A stretch of 64,000 nt of DNA from contig JADNRZ010000018.1 in NCBI GenBank assembly GCA_015501605.1, positions 310,001 through 374,000 on the forward strand. Direction: 5' to 3'. The position numbers were made by a program, and so were the translations under genes. Positions 48,475 to 59,902 of the stretch are shown here, in pieces; the stretch's first letter is position 1, and every line of letters begins with the position of its first letter. Below the pieces are notes generated by a model, which saw only the letters and a list, made by a program, of their open reading frames with translations, had not been told where the DNA came from and did no database searches. Origin of the DNA: Panaeolus papilionaceus (taxonomy: Eukaryota; Basidiomycota; Agaricomycetes; Agaricales).

Positions 48475-48788
48475 ATGCAGTTTAAACTCGTCATTCTCGC
48501 CCTCGCTCAAGCTGTCGCCGTCATTGCGGTGAGTATGGTCAATTCGCTCAAGCTGACCTGTTTGCTCATATGTGTATAGCAAGAGCCAGTTATTTTGACA
48601 GCAGAACAAATCTTTGCCTCGGTCGTTGATCATGAGCCTTTCCTGATTGAAGTGACAACCACAACTACTTGGACGTGAGTGAGGTCTTGCGCCAACTACG
48701 AAGAGATAACTCACATTTTCACAGACAAAGTCCGAGTATCACTGAACCGCAGCCAACTGTTCCACCAACTCCAACCATTCTCTACTAA
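48475..48788 (+). CDS. Small secreted protein, 70 aa, function unknown
   Basis: Three exons, 48475-48528, 48580-48674 and 48725-48788, give 213 nt in frame. The first exon encodes MQFKLVILALAQAVAVIA, a complete signal peptide ending just before an intron with donor gtgagt. The mature peptide begins QEPVILTAEQIFASVVDH and has a Thr-rich stretch TTTTTWT followed by PQPTVPPTPTILY. It has no Cys, so it is not a hydrophobin or a disulphide-rich effector. The Thr/Pro tail is likely O-glycosylated. Both introns have good GT and AG ends, both joins keep the frame, and a TATA-like box lies 37 bp upstream. Such short secreted proteins beside laccases have no established role that I know of. It is easily missed because no exon is a long open frame. 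Confidence 0.68.
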
Positions 48789-51700
48789 TTCAAGTTAACA
48801 CTCGATTAACAACTTTATGTATATGAAATGCCATGTATTATCAAATATGAACAATGATTTCTATGACCAGAAAAAAAGTTGACTTGAGAACCAGATAATG
48901 TCGAATGTGATTCATGAGAACGAATACAGGCCTTTTGAAGTTGAAATTCCTTGAAGTTGTGCAACATACCTGTGCACATGAGATCGGCTTGTTAAAATGA
49001 AAGACTTTGCATCACCAGGAATAACAGGTGAATTGACAGTTCTCCGTCGGAAAGCTGAATGCAGCCTTTGACGAAAGAGAAACACCAAAGCCTATCGTTA
49101 TATTCCCAGACTTCTAGAAAATATCAAGGCGAAGAAAAGTCTGGGGCAAAGTCAAGAAATGCGACGTTTGTTGGAATCTAGACACTGTAACCGCAACATA
49201 ATGCAAACCAAATTTGCATTGACAAGGAAAGCACTTGCTGAGAAAACGAGAAGCCCTGATAAGATGTACGGTTATGGCTATGATGACCGTCCGTTGTCGC
49301 ATTGGAATGGATGAATACATCGTTGAGAGGGAAACAGGCAAAGAGGTGTTTATGCCAAGCCAAGCTTTCTCACCGCAGAACGGATCTTGCCGCGGGGTGC
49401 CAGTCAGTCGGTCAGCGGTCCGCCAACACAAACACACGCAACTGTACCACCTTTTGCCGTAATTGACGAATCGAAACTTTATAAGGGGTGGGGCATGCCA
49501 GACACATCGAGACTCAACAAATGCTATTAGGCACTCAGCGGAGCGTGCATCAAATTAAAGCAGTTGCTTGAATTCGGTACCCTTGCACTTCTTGAGTCTG
49601 GACTGCTACGTGCGATGGGCAATCTATTAGATGAGCTACTGAGCAGTTCCAATCTAATTGCCTAGTTAGACAGACTCACACGATAACTAAGTCGAGCAAT
49701 CAACCCATTCTTCAGGGCGAATCTTGGCAAAAGTCAAGGGTGGAGGGCTTTACGCTTCCTGCACGCAATTAGACAAAGAGTCATAACCCTTTTTGATCGC
49801 ACAAAGCGACCCTAAATCCAAAAGCAGTCCAATCCGTAACATTTGCGATGATATACCCTATCGAAACAATGCAAACATGTCGTGTACTCTGAGGCACTGA
49901 GATGAATTGGTTGTCTGGATGGATTTAGTAGACGGATCCCCTTTCGGCTTTGATAAATATCGCTGGCGACCTGTGACCGATGATTGACTTCAACGCGTTC
50001 TCGAAAACAATACAAGATAAGCTTATCCCCCCTCTAAAGTCTTGTGCATTGAACGAGAGACATATGAGAGCAGCAATGGGAAGTTTCGAATGATTCGCTC
50101 CAGGCTAGTGAGATAGAGTGAGGGTGATCACCATCACCATGATATGTGCACACATCATTTTCTGTTTGACATGGGCCAAATGATGTTCAGTATTAGTCGG
50201 GAGCGACCATCGGTGTTTCACTCAAGCGCTGACGTGAAGCTGTCACGCTGTCAGTGTGGGACAATTGTTCGAGTCTTGTCGAACATTTGGTCTGACGATG
50301 CGACTGTCAAGGCCGGCCTCAGCGTCATCGATGTGCGTCATGGTTGTCATCTAACTCTTGGCGGCATTTTTACAGAAAATTACATCAGAATTGAAAGGTT
50401 AGAAAAGCCATCTCATGGTCACAACTCCTTATGCGACGTACTTTTACTGATCTAGAATCAAGCCTGTCTAATTTGTTCGCCCCAGGAACCTTCGATTCCC
50501 TGAGATTAATGTCAGCTCGCTGGGAGAAGGAAGGGATCCAAATCCATGTCTGTCAGTTACAGACTTTCGATCTGATAGACATTTATGCAGACTAGTATCA
50601 ATGAAATGCGTAGTTCCAGGGTACAAGAGGTTTCTGCGTGTGAACGAACTGATAACCTGTTGTAGAGATAGGTACCCTGGTTTTTTAACCCTTTTTATCT
50701 GTAATCTCCTCACTAAAGTCTACTGTACACCGAAAGAAACTCTGAGACTGCAGCGCAGAGGACGTGAGGAAGACGGGCAGAACGCACCGGAATTAGTGTC
50801 TACCATCAAATTTCCGTATCCAGGCAAGCCATAAGCAGATACCCAACATCTTCAGCTATCAGAATATAATAAAAGAGAATGAATTTCAGTCAGAATTATG
50901 CGATAAATATGCTAAATGTTTGTGTGTTTGTCGTCTTTGTTGCATGTGAGCCAAATTGCCGAATTCACATTGCCTATTTAGCGCCCACTGATCGCTGCTA
51001 AAAATAGACTAGCGGCTGATGGCAACATGTGCTCTCTGTTGCCCAGCCTCCGCCCAGTGCTCGTGCCTGAAGAAATTGCTCGCGACGCTTCAACCTACCC
51101 CAGTGCCTCCGTATTTGAGTTCTTGAGTATGTTCCCGTGAAATGCACGTATGTGGGACGACGTAGACCCTTTCCCAACTTGAATGATTAAAATCACAACA
51201 TGACCTGCATACTCATGACTGTGGCGGTGTCTCTTGACTTAACCAACTGCCCTATGAGTGACTTCCAAGGTCTTCCAATTCCAAGGAATATTGCCCAGAG
51301 TTATTACCCAGGTTTTGTACTTTTGTTTTCAGCTGGGTATAAAGCAGGCCGGCGGAGTTACACAAGCACAAGAACAATTTGATGTCAATAAAAGCGTAGC
51401 ACACATCTAAACTATCCGCCAACACTTTGACTTGCTATATCTTGAAACGGCGAATTCGTAAAAAACCGTATGGCTGTCGTAAATATGTCTTTTTGAGTTT
51501 GATGGAACTACTGGGGTTTTCTTCGCTTCGCAGAGTCTGTCATGAAGAACACCGACATGTGCCTTTGAGCGTTTTTAAGGCATTTTTTGCTCATGAGCTG
51601 CTGTGCACACCTACGGACCTAATTTTCTGGTGCATTACTAACCACCTCATAAGTACGCCCAATTCCGAGAGGTATCCATAAGCGCCGTGTGAGCCGGCAC

Positions 51701-54700
51701 CGTAGTTTCATCAAAGCTGACCGTTCCTTCCTTTAATCCCCTCAGAGAAAGCTGAGTAAGGTCAGGGGTCTTCGCTGGCCTGTCCAATTATTAAGCTCAA
51801 TGCCAGCGCTGCCTTCCAGGTGATACCACGAGGGTTCAGATATCACACTTTGTTGGCACACTGTAGAGCGACGTCGTGGCTACCTCTCACTCCACAGCTA
51901 TCCGCGCGATTGCAAAAAACTACACTCAACGCGTCGCGCACTGGTAATTAGTTGTTGTCAACCCTCTGATGATGATCAATACCCCAAGACCGCGCGGTTT
52001 TCTTATCTCCCACTAAAAGACCTCATCGCCATCATTTAGATGCTGTTGTTGTAGATGACTACATCCGTGCATGCACCCCGTCCGCGCTTTCTATATATGG
52101 GGATTAGCTTCGGCTTTTTTGTTTTTCTTCGACCCGATGCATTTAATTAGCTCATATTTGCCCCCGCGGCCTCTGTGTTCGCACGAGGTTCGTCGAACAT
52201 GCCAATGATTGCTCCAAGGCACATTTGTTGGCATCGAAAAATCCTCATTGTTGCACTCACCAGGGCTTCGATCCATGCAAATTCTCGAACAAGTCCGACG
52301 CAAATGTATGCCAATGCGCGACGTGTATCTCCACATAAGCCACAATCAAGTCCTTTGAACAATGCATTGCTGTCAACAACATCCATTGGCTCCACCTCAG
52401 TGTTGCATTCTCTCTTCATCTTTCTGGCATTCTCTCGTCCTGAGCCTAACTCTTCATGCATTCGAACAACAGGATCCTGCCAAGTCCAAAGATGAAAACG
52501 CAACAATGCTTACTCTTGCCGCCTGATTTAGCATTGCTTGTGTGCTCAACGGCAATTCACAGGCGTGTACCCCTTGATGATAAGTATGCTCCGTTCGAAT
52601 GATTCCGAGTCAAATCGCTTCGATACATGTTTTTCTGTCGATACGACAAACAGATTAAGTTTACATCTCTTGTCTTTCTCGGCAGGTTCAAATGGTTCGA
52701 GAAAAGACACAACGCTGTGATGCATTTCTATGTGATTCCTCGCACACCTTTACACCCCGCGAAGCACCCGGCGGCCGCATATTCCTAAGAGCGGGTGCAG
52801 GTTGGTATTCTGACGAAAAAACAGAAAGCGAAGCAGACTCCCTTCGAAGTTTCCTTCCCGATTGTACCCGGACGCAAGGAGGCTTTCGCACTTGACTATG
52901 ACTTGTTCGAACAGCGACAGACAGACAGATCATGTCATCGAACCCATATCACCCAAGTGACTCTACGGATCGTGCCAACTTTTTGACTACAATTCGAATC
53001 GACACACTGGCAGCACCATAGGCATAAGCTCGGACTCGGAGTGTCGAGCCAAATCATCATGATGATCACCGTCAAGAACCCATTCAATCTCGGCGTTTTG
53101 AATCCTATTTTCCCCTAAGATCCCACTCAATAGACTTTTAAAAAAAGTCAATTGTGCGCCACGCTCTCGCTAAGCCCCGTCTACTCCTTAGAAAGTTTCA
53201 AGGTACACGTGTACTACTAATACATTCAAGCTTAAGTTGATCATGACGAACAGCCACCGCGATCTCCAAGAAAAATACCTCAGTATTCGTATTCTTTATC
53301 CCTCATATTTACCCACCAATTCAATTGGTGTCATCCGTCCGGAAAATACGGCGGCACATCGCAGTCGGTGCCGCGAGGCCGCGCTGCCCGCTCACGGGAA
53401 GATTACCATGCTCAAGGATCCCTGCCCGCTTGTCGAACAGAGACCTCTCTAAGTGAGAGTAACGAACCAAGAAGAAAAGCACAAAATTCGGAATCAGGTC
53501 CGAGTCCAGAGAATAGACAAAAAAAAGAGGTGATGATCATCGTACCATGTCATGATTTCTCCCAACACTGCCATTCAAGTGTTGCGAAAAAGACTCACAT
53601 GTAACTCACATAGCGTTCATCAAGGCACTGCGAGGCAAATCTAGAGCCAGGCAACAAATACAATTGAATTGAATTAAACAGACGGCGACTAAGCTTGCGT
53701 CTTATCTTATTGGCGGGGTTCAAACAAGGTTGTCGATCTGGGATGTTCTAAAGGAATTCAAATGGGAAGATAGACAACGGTTTCTCATGTCCCTTCGCGC
53801 AAAGCGGTTTCCAGAGTCTCCAGGAGCTAAAGGTCTAGGGCATATCCCGGTAAGTAAGATTCAGATGAAGCAAACGCAAAGAACTTGAAAGAGTCCAACC
53901 AGTTAGTAGCCCCCGACAACACTAAGCAACATTGGTGGGTTCGAGACGCTTACTTGAACGATATCAGTTAATCGCTTAGTCAACAGACATCATACTCTAA
54001 AAAGAAAAAGCAATGAAGGTATTGCAAGAGGGAAAAAAAAACTGAGAGTTCATTCAAAGAGAATGAATCAGGATTCTGGGGTACGAGTCTCGACTCATAG
54101 TTCAAGGACCCAGGGATTCCAGAGGTTTTCAATCAGAAGCGCGAAGCTCAGCCAGCGATAAATCTATGCAACATCTGATGGAAGGTGGTAAAAAAAGGCA
54201 GTCATTGGCAGGATAACTTGAAAGGCTCGCTTGGCACATATCCTCGGTCTGAGTACAGCAGACTATCGAATTACTGAATGCCAAGAACAAGTGCAACAAA
54301 TCTTCGAACCTCACCCCCACCCAACTTTCGGGTGATCTTGCTGCCATGCCCCTCTAATGTACAACACAACACACACAAACCAACACCACTCCTGCACAAG
54401 ACCTTTGGCTCAGTAGCTGAGCCTCGAAAACCAAGCGCATGACAACCTCACCACTTTGACGGCACGACCATACGCAGGTCCTACCTATACCCCCAAACCC
54501 CCAAGTTCCCAACCCAACCTTATAAGTAATCCAATCCAAAATAACAATTCAAAATTCAATTCAATTCTTGTTACATACATAACCATGTAATTGTTACTGT
54601 CCATATTCTTGCAGTTCTTGCTTATTCTTGGTGTGATTGTGGGTGTTGTTGTGTAAATTTATATAACACAGAAAGGGAAGGGGAAGTGGAAAGCTTGAAA
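48789..54700. other. Long accessory intergenic region without supported genes
   Basis: Nearly 6 kb with only short, unrecognisable open frames on both strands. TATA-like starts occur near 49481 and 51339, but no coding sequence follows. A 35-codon frame at 51019-51126 has five Cys (CALCC then CSC) but no other support. No terminal repeats, transposase motifs or reverse transcriptase motifs were seen. It may hold long UTRs, non-coding RNA or decayed elements. Confidence 0.4.
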
Positions 54701-55570
54701 GTGACCGATGCCGGTGCTGGGTGCGGTGCTTGCCTATGTAAGGATGTCTGTAATTTGTCCGCGAAAAAAAAAAGAGAAGAAAAGGGAAGGAGGGAAGAAA
54801 CAAGCTACAAGCTCATATACAACGAAAAAAAATGAAAAACGAAAGGGACAAAAACCAATGTTGAACATTCCACAAACACCCAATTCAAAATCCCGCATCA
54901 TCCACGATAACAGGACGCCGACGTCGTCTTTGAGGAAACAAAAAGTCGAAAACAAAACCACCACACATAAAACCGACGTCGTTGAGCTAGGTAGAACAAA
55001 CAGTTGTACACAACAAACCAGAACCAAGAGAGAAATATTTGAAACAAAAAAGAGGAAAAGAGGGGAAAGAAGAAGGATGAAGGAAAGGGACGATGTGATG
55101 TAGACAGGGCAAAGCAGAGCTGGTATATACACAACAGGCGGGGAGCGGATGGATGATGGGTGTGCTACAGGTGGAGGATATCGGACAACGAGAGAGATTG
55201 AACAGAAAAAAGGGGGGCAAAGAACGCACACAAAAAAGGTGTTACATCCACATGAAGTCGAGTCAAATTGAGTTGGGGTCCGTTATTCCGAAAAAAGGTA
55301 AAGAAGAAAAGACTGTTTTTGTTTTGTTGAAGGGAAGAGAGAGAGATCAAGGGGGTGGTAGACAAACAGAGAGCGAGAGAGACAGAGATGAGAGGGAGAG
55401 GAACTCGGTATGTACATGTATATGACAGAGGAAGAGATGCGAATGAAGATGAGGAGTAAGGGGCAAACAACAAAAAATGTCCATGATGGGGGGACAGAGA
55501 GAGAGATAAAGTGGAAAGGGGCGAGTGCGATATGACAGGAAGGATGTACATGTTTGACAACAGAGATGGA
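54701..55570. repeat. Purine-rich low-complexity tract, probable 3' region of the HSF transcript
   Basis: The plus strand is largely A and G with many short GAGA and GAAA runs (for example 55336-55400), broken by short mixed segments. Read on the minus strand, which is sense for the heat shock factor gene ending at 55889, this gives a long CU-rich stretch. It is either an unusual 3' UTR or a neutral low-complexity region. Confidence 0.55.
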
Positions 55571-55888
55571 TCAAGGGGAATGCAGAACGTAAACTAAGCT
55601 AAACGCAAATGAGCACAGGTCGAGGTACCTGTGGTTCGCCATCAGAAGAATACAGCGAGCGGGGAAATGCACAAGGGGCAGGGCAGGGGGGGCGAACAAA
55701 ACCAGAAGCGAAGCGATGGTCGGAAACGGACAAGGACCAAAGGTGCACGCGATTCTAAGGGCGGCACACGCCAGAAACAGAAACAGAAAATATAGAGACA
55801 GAAAAGAGTCGAGAAAAAAAAAGGGGAACCAGCGACGATCGACGATCGACTTCCAAAAACAAAACCAAAAAAAACCACTTTCATCGGC

Positions 55889-58800
55889 CTACCGACCCAA
55901 CTCCGCCTCCGCAGTCGTAATCGACAAGAGCGGGGTGCTCGCATTGTTCCCCCTTGTCATGTTTCCGATATTCGGAATACCTCCCATCCTCGGCATCATC
56001 CCACTTCCACTCCTCGGTCTGCCGACAATCCCATGTCCACCGGCACCATTCAAGCCTCCAGGACCAGTATTCCACGCAAGTCCCATTCCCGACGCCGCGC
56101 TTTGGTTTGTATGGTACCCCATCGGTGCGCTATCACTCCTCGCACGACTCGACTTTTTCGGGACGGCCAAGTTCGCAAGACTTCCCTGCCCACCAACTGA
56201 ATTCCCCGTTCCGGGAGATGAAACGGATGAGATGAGAGCAAGATCATTGGCGCTTCCCATTCCATTCACATTGACGTTGATGCCAATGCCTGCTTCGTCT
56301 ATTCTCTGCCTCTTGGTGCTTGACCTGCCTGATGGTGGAGGGTCACATGAACCGTCATCGAAGAGGTCCATAGTCATCGAGCCTGGTGAGGAAGGGAGAG
56401 GCGTCGAGCTCGTGCTGTCACCTCGTCCGTAGCCAGCCACATGCTGGAAGCTGTGTTGCCTCGACAGCGAGTGGGGGTGGCCATGATGGTTTTGGTGGTG
56501 ACCATGATGGTGGTGGTGGGTTGGGAAATCGGTAGCTGTAGGGCTCGAATTGGGGCTGTTGAGACTGTGGTGCATGCCATGCATGTTCATGCTCAGCGGT
56601 GGTGGGTATCTAGAGGTCGATGTGGGTGATGTAATGTAAATGTTCGGACTCTCTGCCGATTCTAATAGGTCTGAAGGGAACTGAGGCACTGAAAACCAAA
56701 TGCATGTCAGAACTCAACCGAAAAGCAAGAATATTGAACCACTAACCACTGCCAGGGAACCCCTTCCCAACAACATCCCAAAGCCTCGTCACCACATTGA
56801 CCAACTTTTCAACCTTTCTCTTCTCAGCATTCAGCTGATCCCACATCCTCCTATTCTCCTCCCGCATTGCGCCAAGCTGAGCAGCAACCTGAATCAATTA
56901 GAGTGAAAAAGTAGTCAGTAAGAATACGACCGAAACATAAAGTAGTGATAGTCGTCACTGAATAAATATTCAGGCGTTAAACACTCACTTCTCCAGGTAG
57001 TTCCACCCTCTTTCCAACGGTCACATCGGGCTCGAGTGCTTTGCGTTTGATCTCGTCCAAGAGATCTGCTCGGCCTCTGAGGAACTTGTGGTGTGAGAAT
57101 TCCCATGTTTGTGCATCCGTCGATGTGCGCTGGGCTCTCGGTGTCTATGGACGCGCATTGAGATGAGGGGGTAATAAATGAACCAATACGGATAGGGGTT
57201 CAATTGAGAGGATATTTTTAGCCCAAGATTGCAAACGATAATAAGACAGTGCTTACCCTGTTGATCTTGTGGAAGCCGTACATGTTGAGCTGCCTCACGA
57301 AGCTCGAGAACTGGATGACCAAAGCGTAATCCAAAGATGTATGCGTCCCGAATGGATCAAAGATACCGAACATGGTCAACACGATATCCAAGAGCAGGAA
57401 GAGGATAAAAAGGACGTAGATGGAAGGGGAATAATTCCCGAAGAAGAAATTAAATGCAAAAGAATTTACAACGCGTCCGAAAAAGTGAAGAACAGACGAC
57501 TGACGTTATTATGCTTGAAGTGGCTTCCAAGGATACTGCGACTGAACTCTCCGACGTTTGAGACGACGAAGGAAGTGCCGAGTTCTGTCCATGCGATGAA
57601 CTGAGCAGACTTTGGGTCATTGATCATTCTGATGAAAGGGTTAGTGACATTCTTCGAGAAGGATGGAATTCGAAAAGGAAGAAAAAATAGAACAGAGAAA
57701 GACGGATCAAATAAAGAAATAAATTCCGAGAATAGATTGCCCTCGGAGAGAATTAGACATCTCTTCAAGAAGAGCGCGTCTGATTACTCTCCTTCAATCC
57801 ACCAATGGAAAGAGAGTATTCCCATGACGACCCCTATCCATCCTCTGCAAATTAACATTCAATCGCTCATCCTCTCTCACATCCACTGTCAACATGTCCT
57901 CCCATTGAATGTCAAGGGCGAGACCGCGCAGTACAACGTCTCCCATCCCAAGTCAAGGGATGAGTGGATGAATGAGAGACGTCCTGTGTCATTAAGGCAA
58001 TATCTCCCGAAACAGAGGAAACGACGGAGCGATTGCCAAAATGACACAAAGCATGCACACAGCTCCGTTAACCAGAGCAGAAACGCATCTCTGCACCACT
58101 GGATTGGCCATGAAGCAAAGCATCCTTTAGCCGCCCCATGAGAGAATGGAAATGCAGCCATCAATCTTGTGCACCAATCTCCACATTGTTTGTTATAAAT
58201 CCCTTATCAACCCAACAACCTCCCAAACTTAAAAGCGCCACATTACCACCAAGCTCAAAAAAACCAACCAGAGAACGAACGGAGAAGAGGCTTCTCGTCC
58301 GAAAGGTGAGAGAGTGCAAATAAAAACCGCGAAAGGCATCTTTGCAAGAGTGCAATAAATGCAAAAGACACCAATGAATAGAGGGAGAGAAGAGAAAGAG
58401 ACGATAAGATCTGAAAAGATGAAACATTTGATGGATTCCCAACGCCGCATACCAGTACGCACGCGTCAAGAGGTGGAATGAGAGACGCTTATCGCCCGTC
58501 ATTGGAATAAATGAAAACGGAAAGAGCATTTAAATAGGAGAGTCATCATTTGTCAGATGTCTTTCTGTCTCTCCCCCACTCTTCTCTTTTCATCCATCCT
58601 CAAAGAAAAAGAGAATCACATCCCCAAAAAGCAAACCAATAACCAAAAAAAGATGAAAAGGTGAAAAAAAAAGACTCACTGATATAACTTTGTGACAAAA
58701 TTGTTCGTCGCCAGTGGTTTGCCCAAAATATTCATGCTACCACCCACACCACCCGTACTTCCAGGTCCACCACTCCCTCCAAGACCCATAGACATTCCAA

Positions 58801-59902
58801 AAGAGTCCTCAGCACCACTCGTGCTACCACTACCATCCACAGGACTTCCGCCACTCGCACTTGTCTGCCCATGCGCATGGGATACATGATTCCCTCCCCC
58901 CAACCCATGAGCAGCCGCGCTCAACTCATCATACGCGCCAGCACTCGCTAACTCCATCGCCGCATCTCTAGACTCGTCATCATACATCCCGCTCTCCTCC
59001 ACAAGCGGCGACCCAATATTCACATTAATGCTCAACGAACTCGCACCCGCTCCACCACTTGACGAACTAGGCCCCGCACTGGAATTGCCTGTACCATTAA
59101 CGGTATTGTTCGGGCCTCCTGGGGCACCACCCAACGCAGCCATGTTGAGCATCGGGAGATTGACGCTCCCCGAGGACCCATTGTTGAGTGAGGTGCTCGA
59201 GGCGTTGGGGTGCGCAGTGAATGACCTCTTGCGGGGAAGGGAAGCCGATCCCGCCGTTACCGAGTTTATGCCTTGGCCGGGAGGGTTACTAGATGGACCG
59301 CCGCGATTCTGGGACGTTACAGGGGTACGGCGTTCCTGCATGGCCACATCTTCGTACCCTGTCGGGGCGTGCTGCTGCTGCTGCTGCTGATGCGAGGGCG
59401 GGGAGTGGTCAAAACCAAAGGGAACGTGGGTATGACCATGGTTATGGTGGTGCAACTGGGGATGAGAGTGCTGCTGGTGTGCAGCATGCGGATGCGTGTT
59501 GTGGACAGGGTGGTGTTGAAATGGATTTCCCGAGGGGCTGATTGGGGTAACAGGGGACACGGCGGCTGCTGCCGCATTGGAAGAGGGACCAGTTATGGGT
59601 GAAAGGTTTGTCGGTGATGCTACGGAGAGTGACGAGAGGTTGAGGGATAATGTCGCCGTGCGGTGGTCTGTCGGTGAAGAAGCGACTGATTGGGAGGCAG
59701 CACCTCCTTGTTGTTGTTGCTGCTGTTGAGACTGAGATTGTGATTGTTGGGCCGAGGATGGATCGTTTTGTGGTGAAGTATAAAACTGGGAATATTGCTG
59801 CTGCTGTTGCTGAGCTTGATTCTGTTGCTGCTGATCGAGCATATGGGTTGGTGTAGCCCAACGGTGGTTCACCGCATAATGGGATTCAGCATAAGCATCC
59901 AT
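55889..59902 (-). CDS. Heat shock transcription factor (HSF) family
   Basis: Six exons encode about 830 aa. The first (59902-58680, 407 codons) is low complexity: Gln runs near residue 30, His-rich around 150, then Ser/Gly. It ends in NNFVTKLYQ, the start of the HSF DNA-binding domain. The domain continues in exon 2 (57628-57505, MINDPKSAQFIAWTELG to ILGSHFKHNN), exon 3 (57310-57257, FSSFVRQLNMYGFHKINR) and exon 4 (TWEFSHHKFLRGRADLLDEI). The recognition helix FSSFVRQLNMYGF is intact. Exon 5 gives a coiled coil (LGAMREENRRMWDQL, then RKVEKLVNVV) for trimerisation, and the last exon is a disordered activation-type region with TKRQRID as a possible nuclear signal. Expected role: transcription factor binding repeated nGAAn elements under heat and proteotoxic stress. 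The three introns within the DNA-binding domain are far longer than others in this window. Confidence 0.88.
57629..58679 (-). other. Unusually long intron (1,051 nt) inside the HSF DNA-binding domain
   Basis: Donor gtgagt follows TATCA (exon end 58680) and the acceptor catcag precedes AATGATCAATG (exon start 57628). Together they rebuild KLYQMINDPKSAQF with no residue lost. Typical introns here are 45-75 nt. The exon after it begins with an in-frame Met, so a transcript starting inside the intron would encode a protein lacking the first helix of the domain. Confidence 0.8.

Noticed and set aside
53930..53960. B-box-like GGTTCGAGACGC suggesting a tRNA
   Set aside because: The bases flanking the loop cannot form a T stem and no A box lies upstream at the right distance.
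48789..54700. Intact transposon or retroelement
   Set aside because: No transposase, reverse transcriptase or integrase motifs and no clear terminal repeats could be found by eye in any frame.
57620..58141. Plus-strand open frame inside the long HSF intron
   Set aside because: Its composition looks like chance sequence, and there is no motif or promoter evidence. The intron boundaries on the other strand are strong.
58690..59860. Several long plus-strand frames opposite HSF exon 1
   Set aside because: They are antisense shadows of the Gln, His, Ser and Gly-rich coding sequence of HSF.
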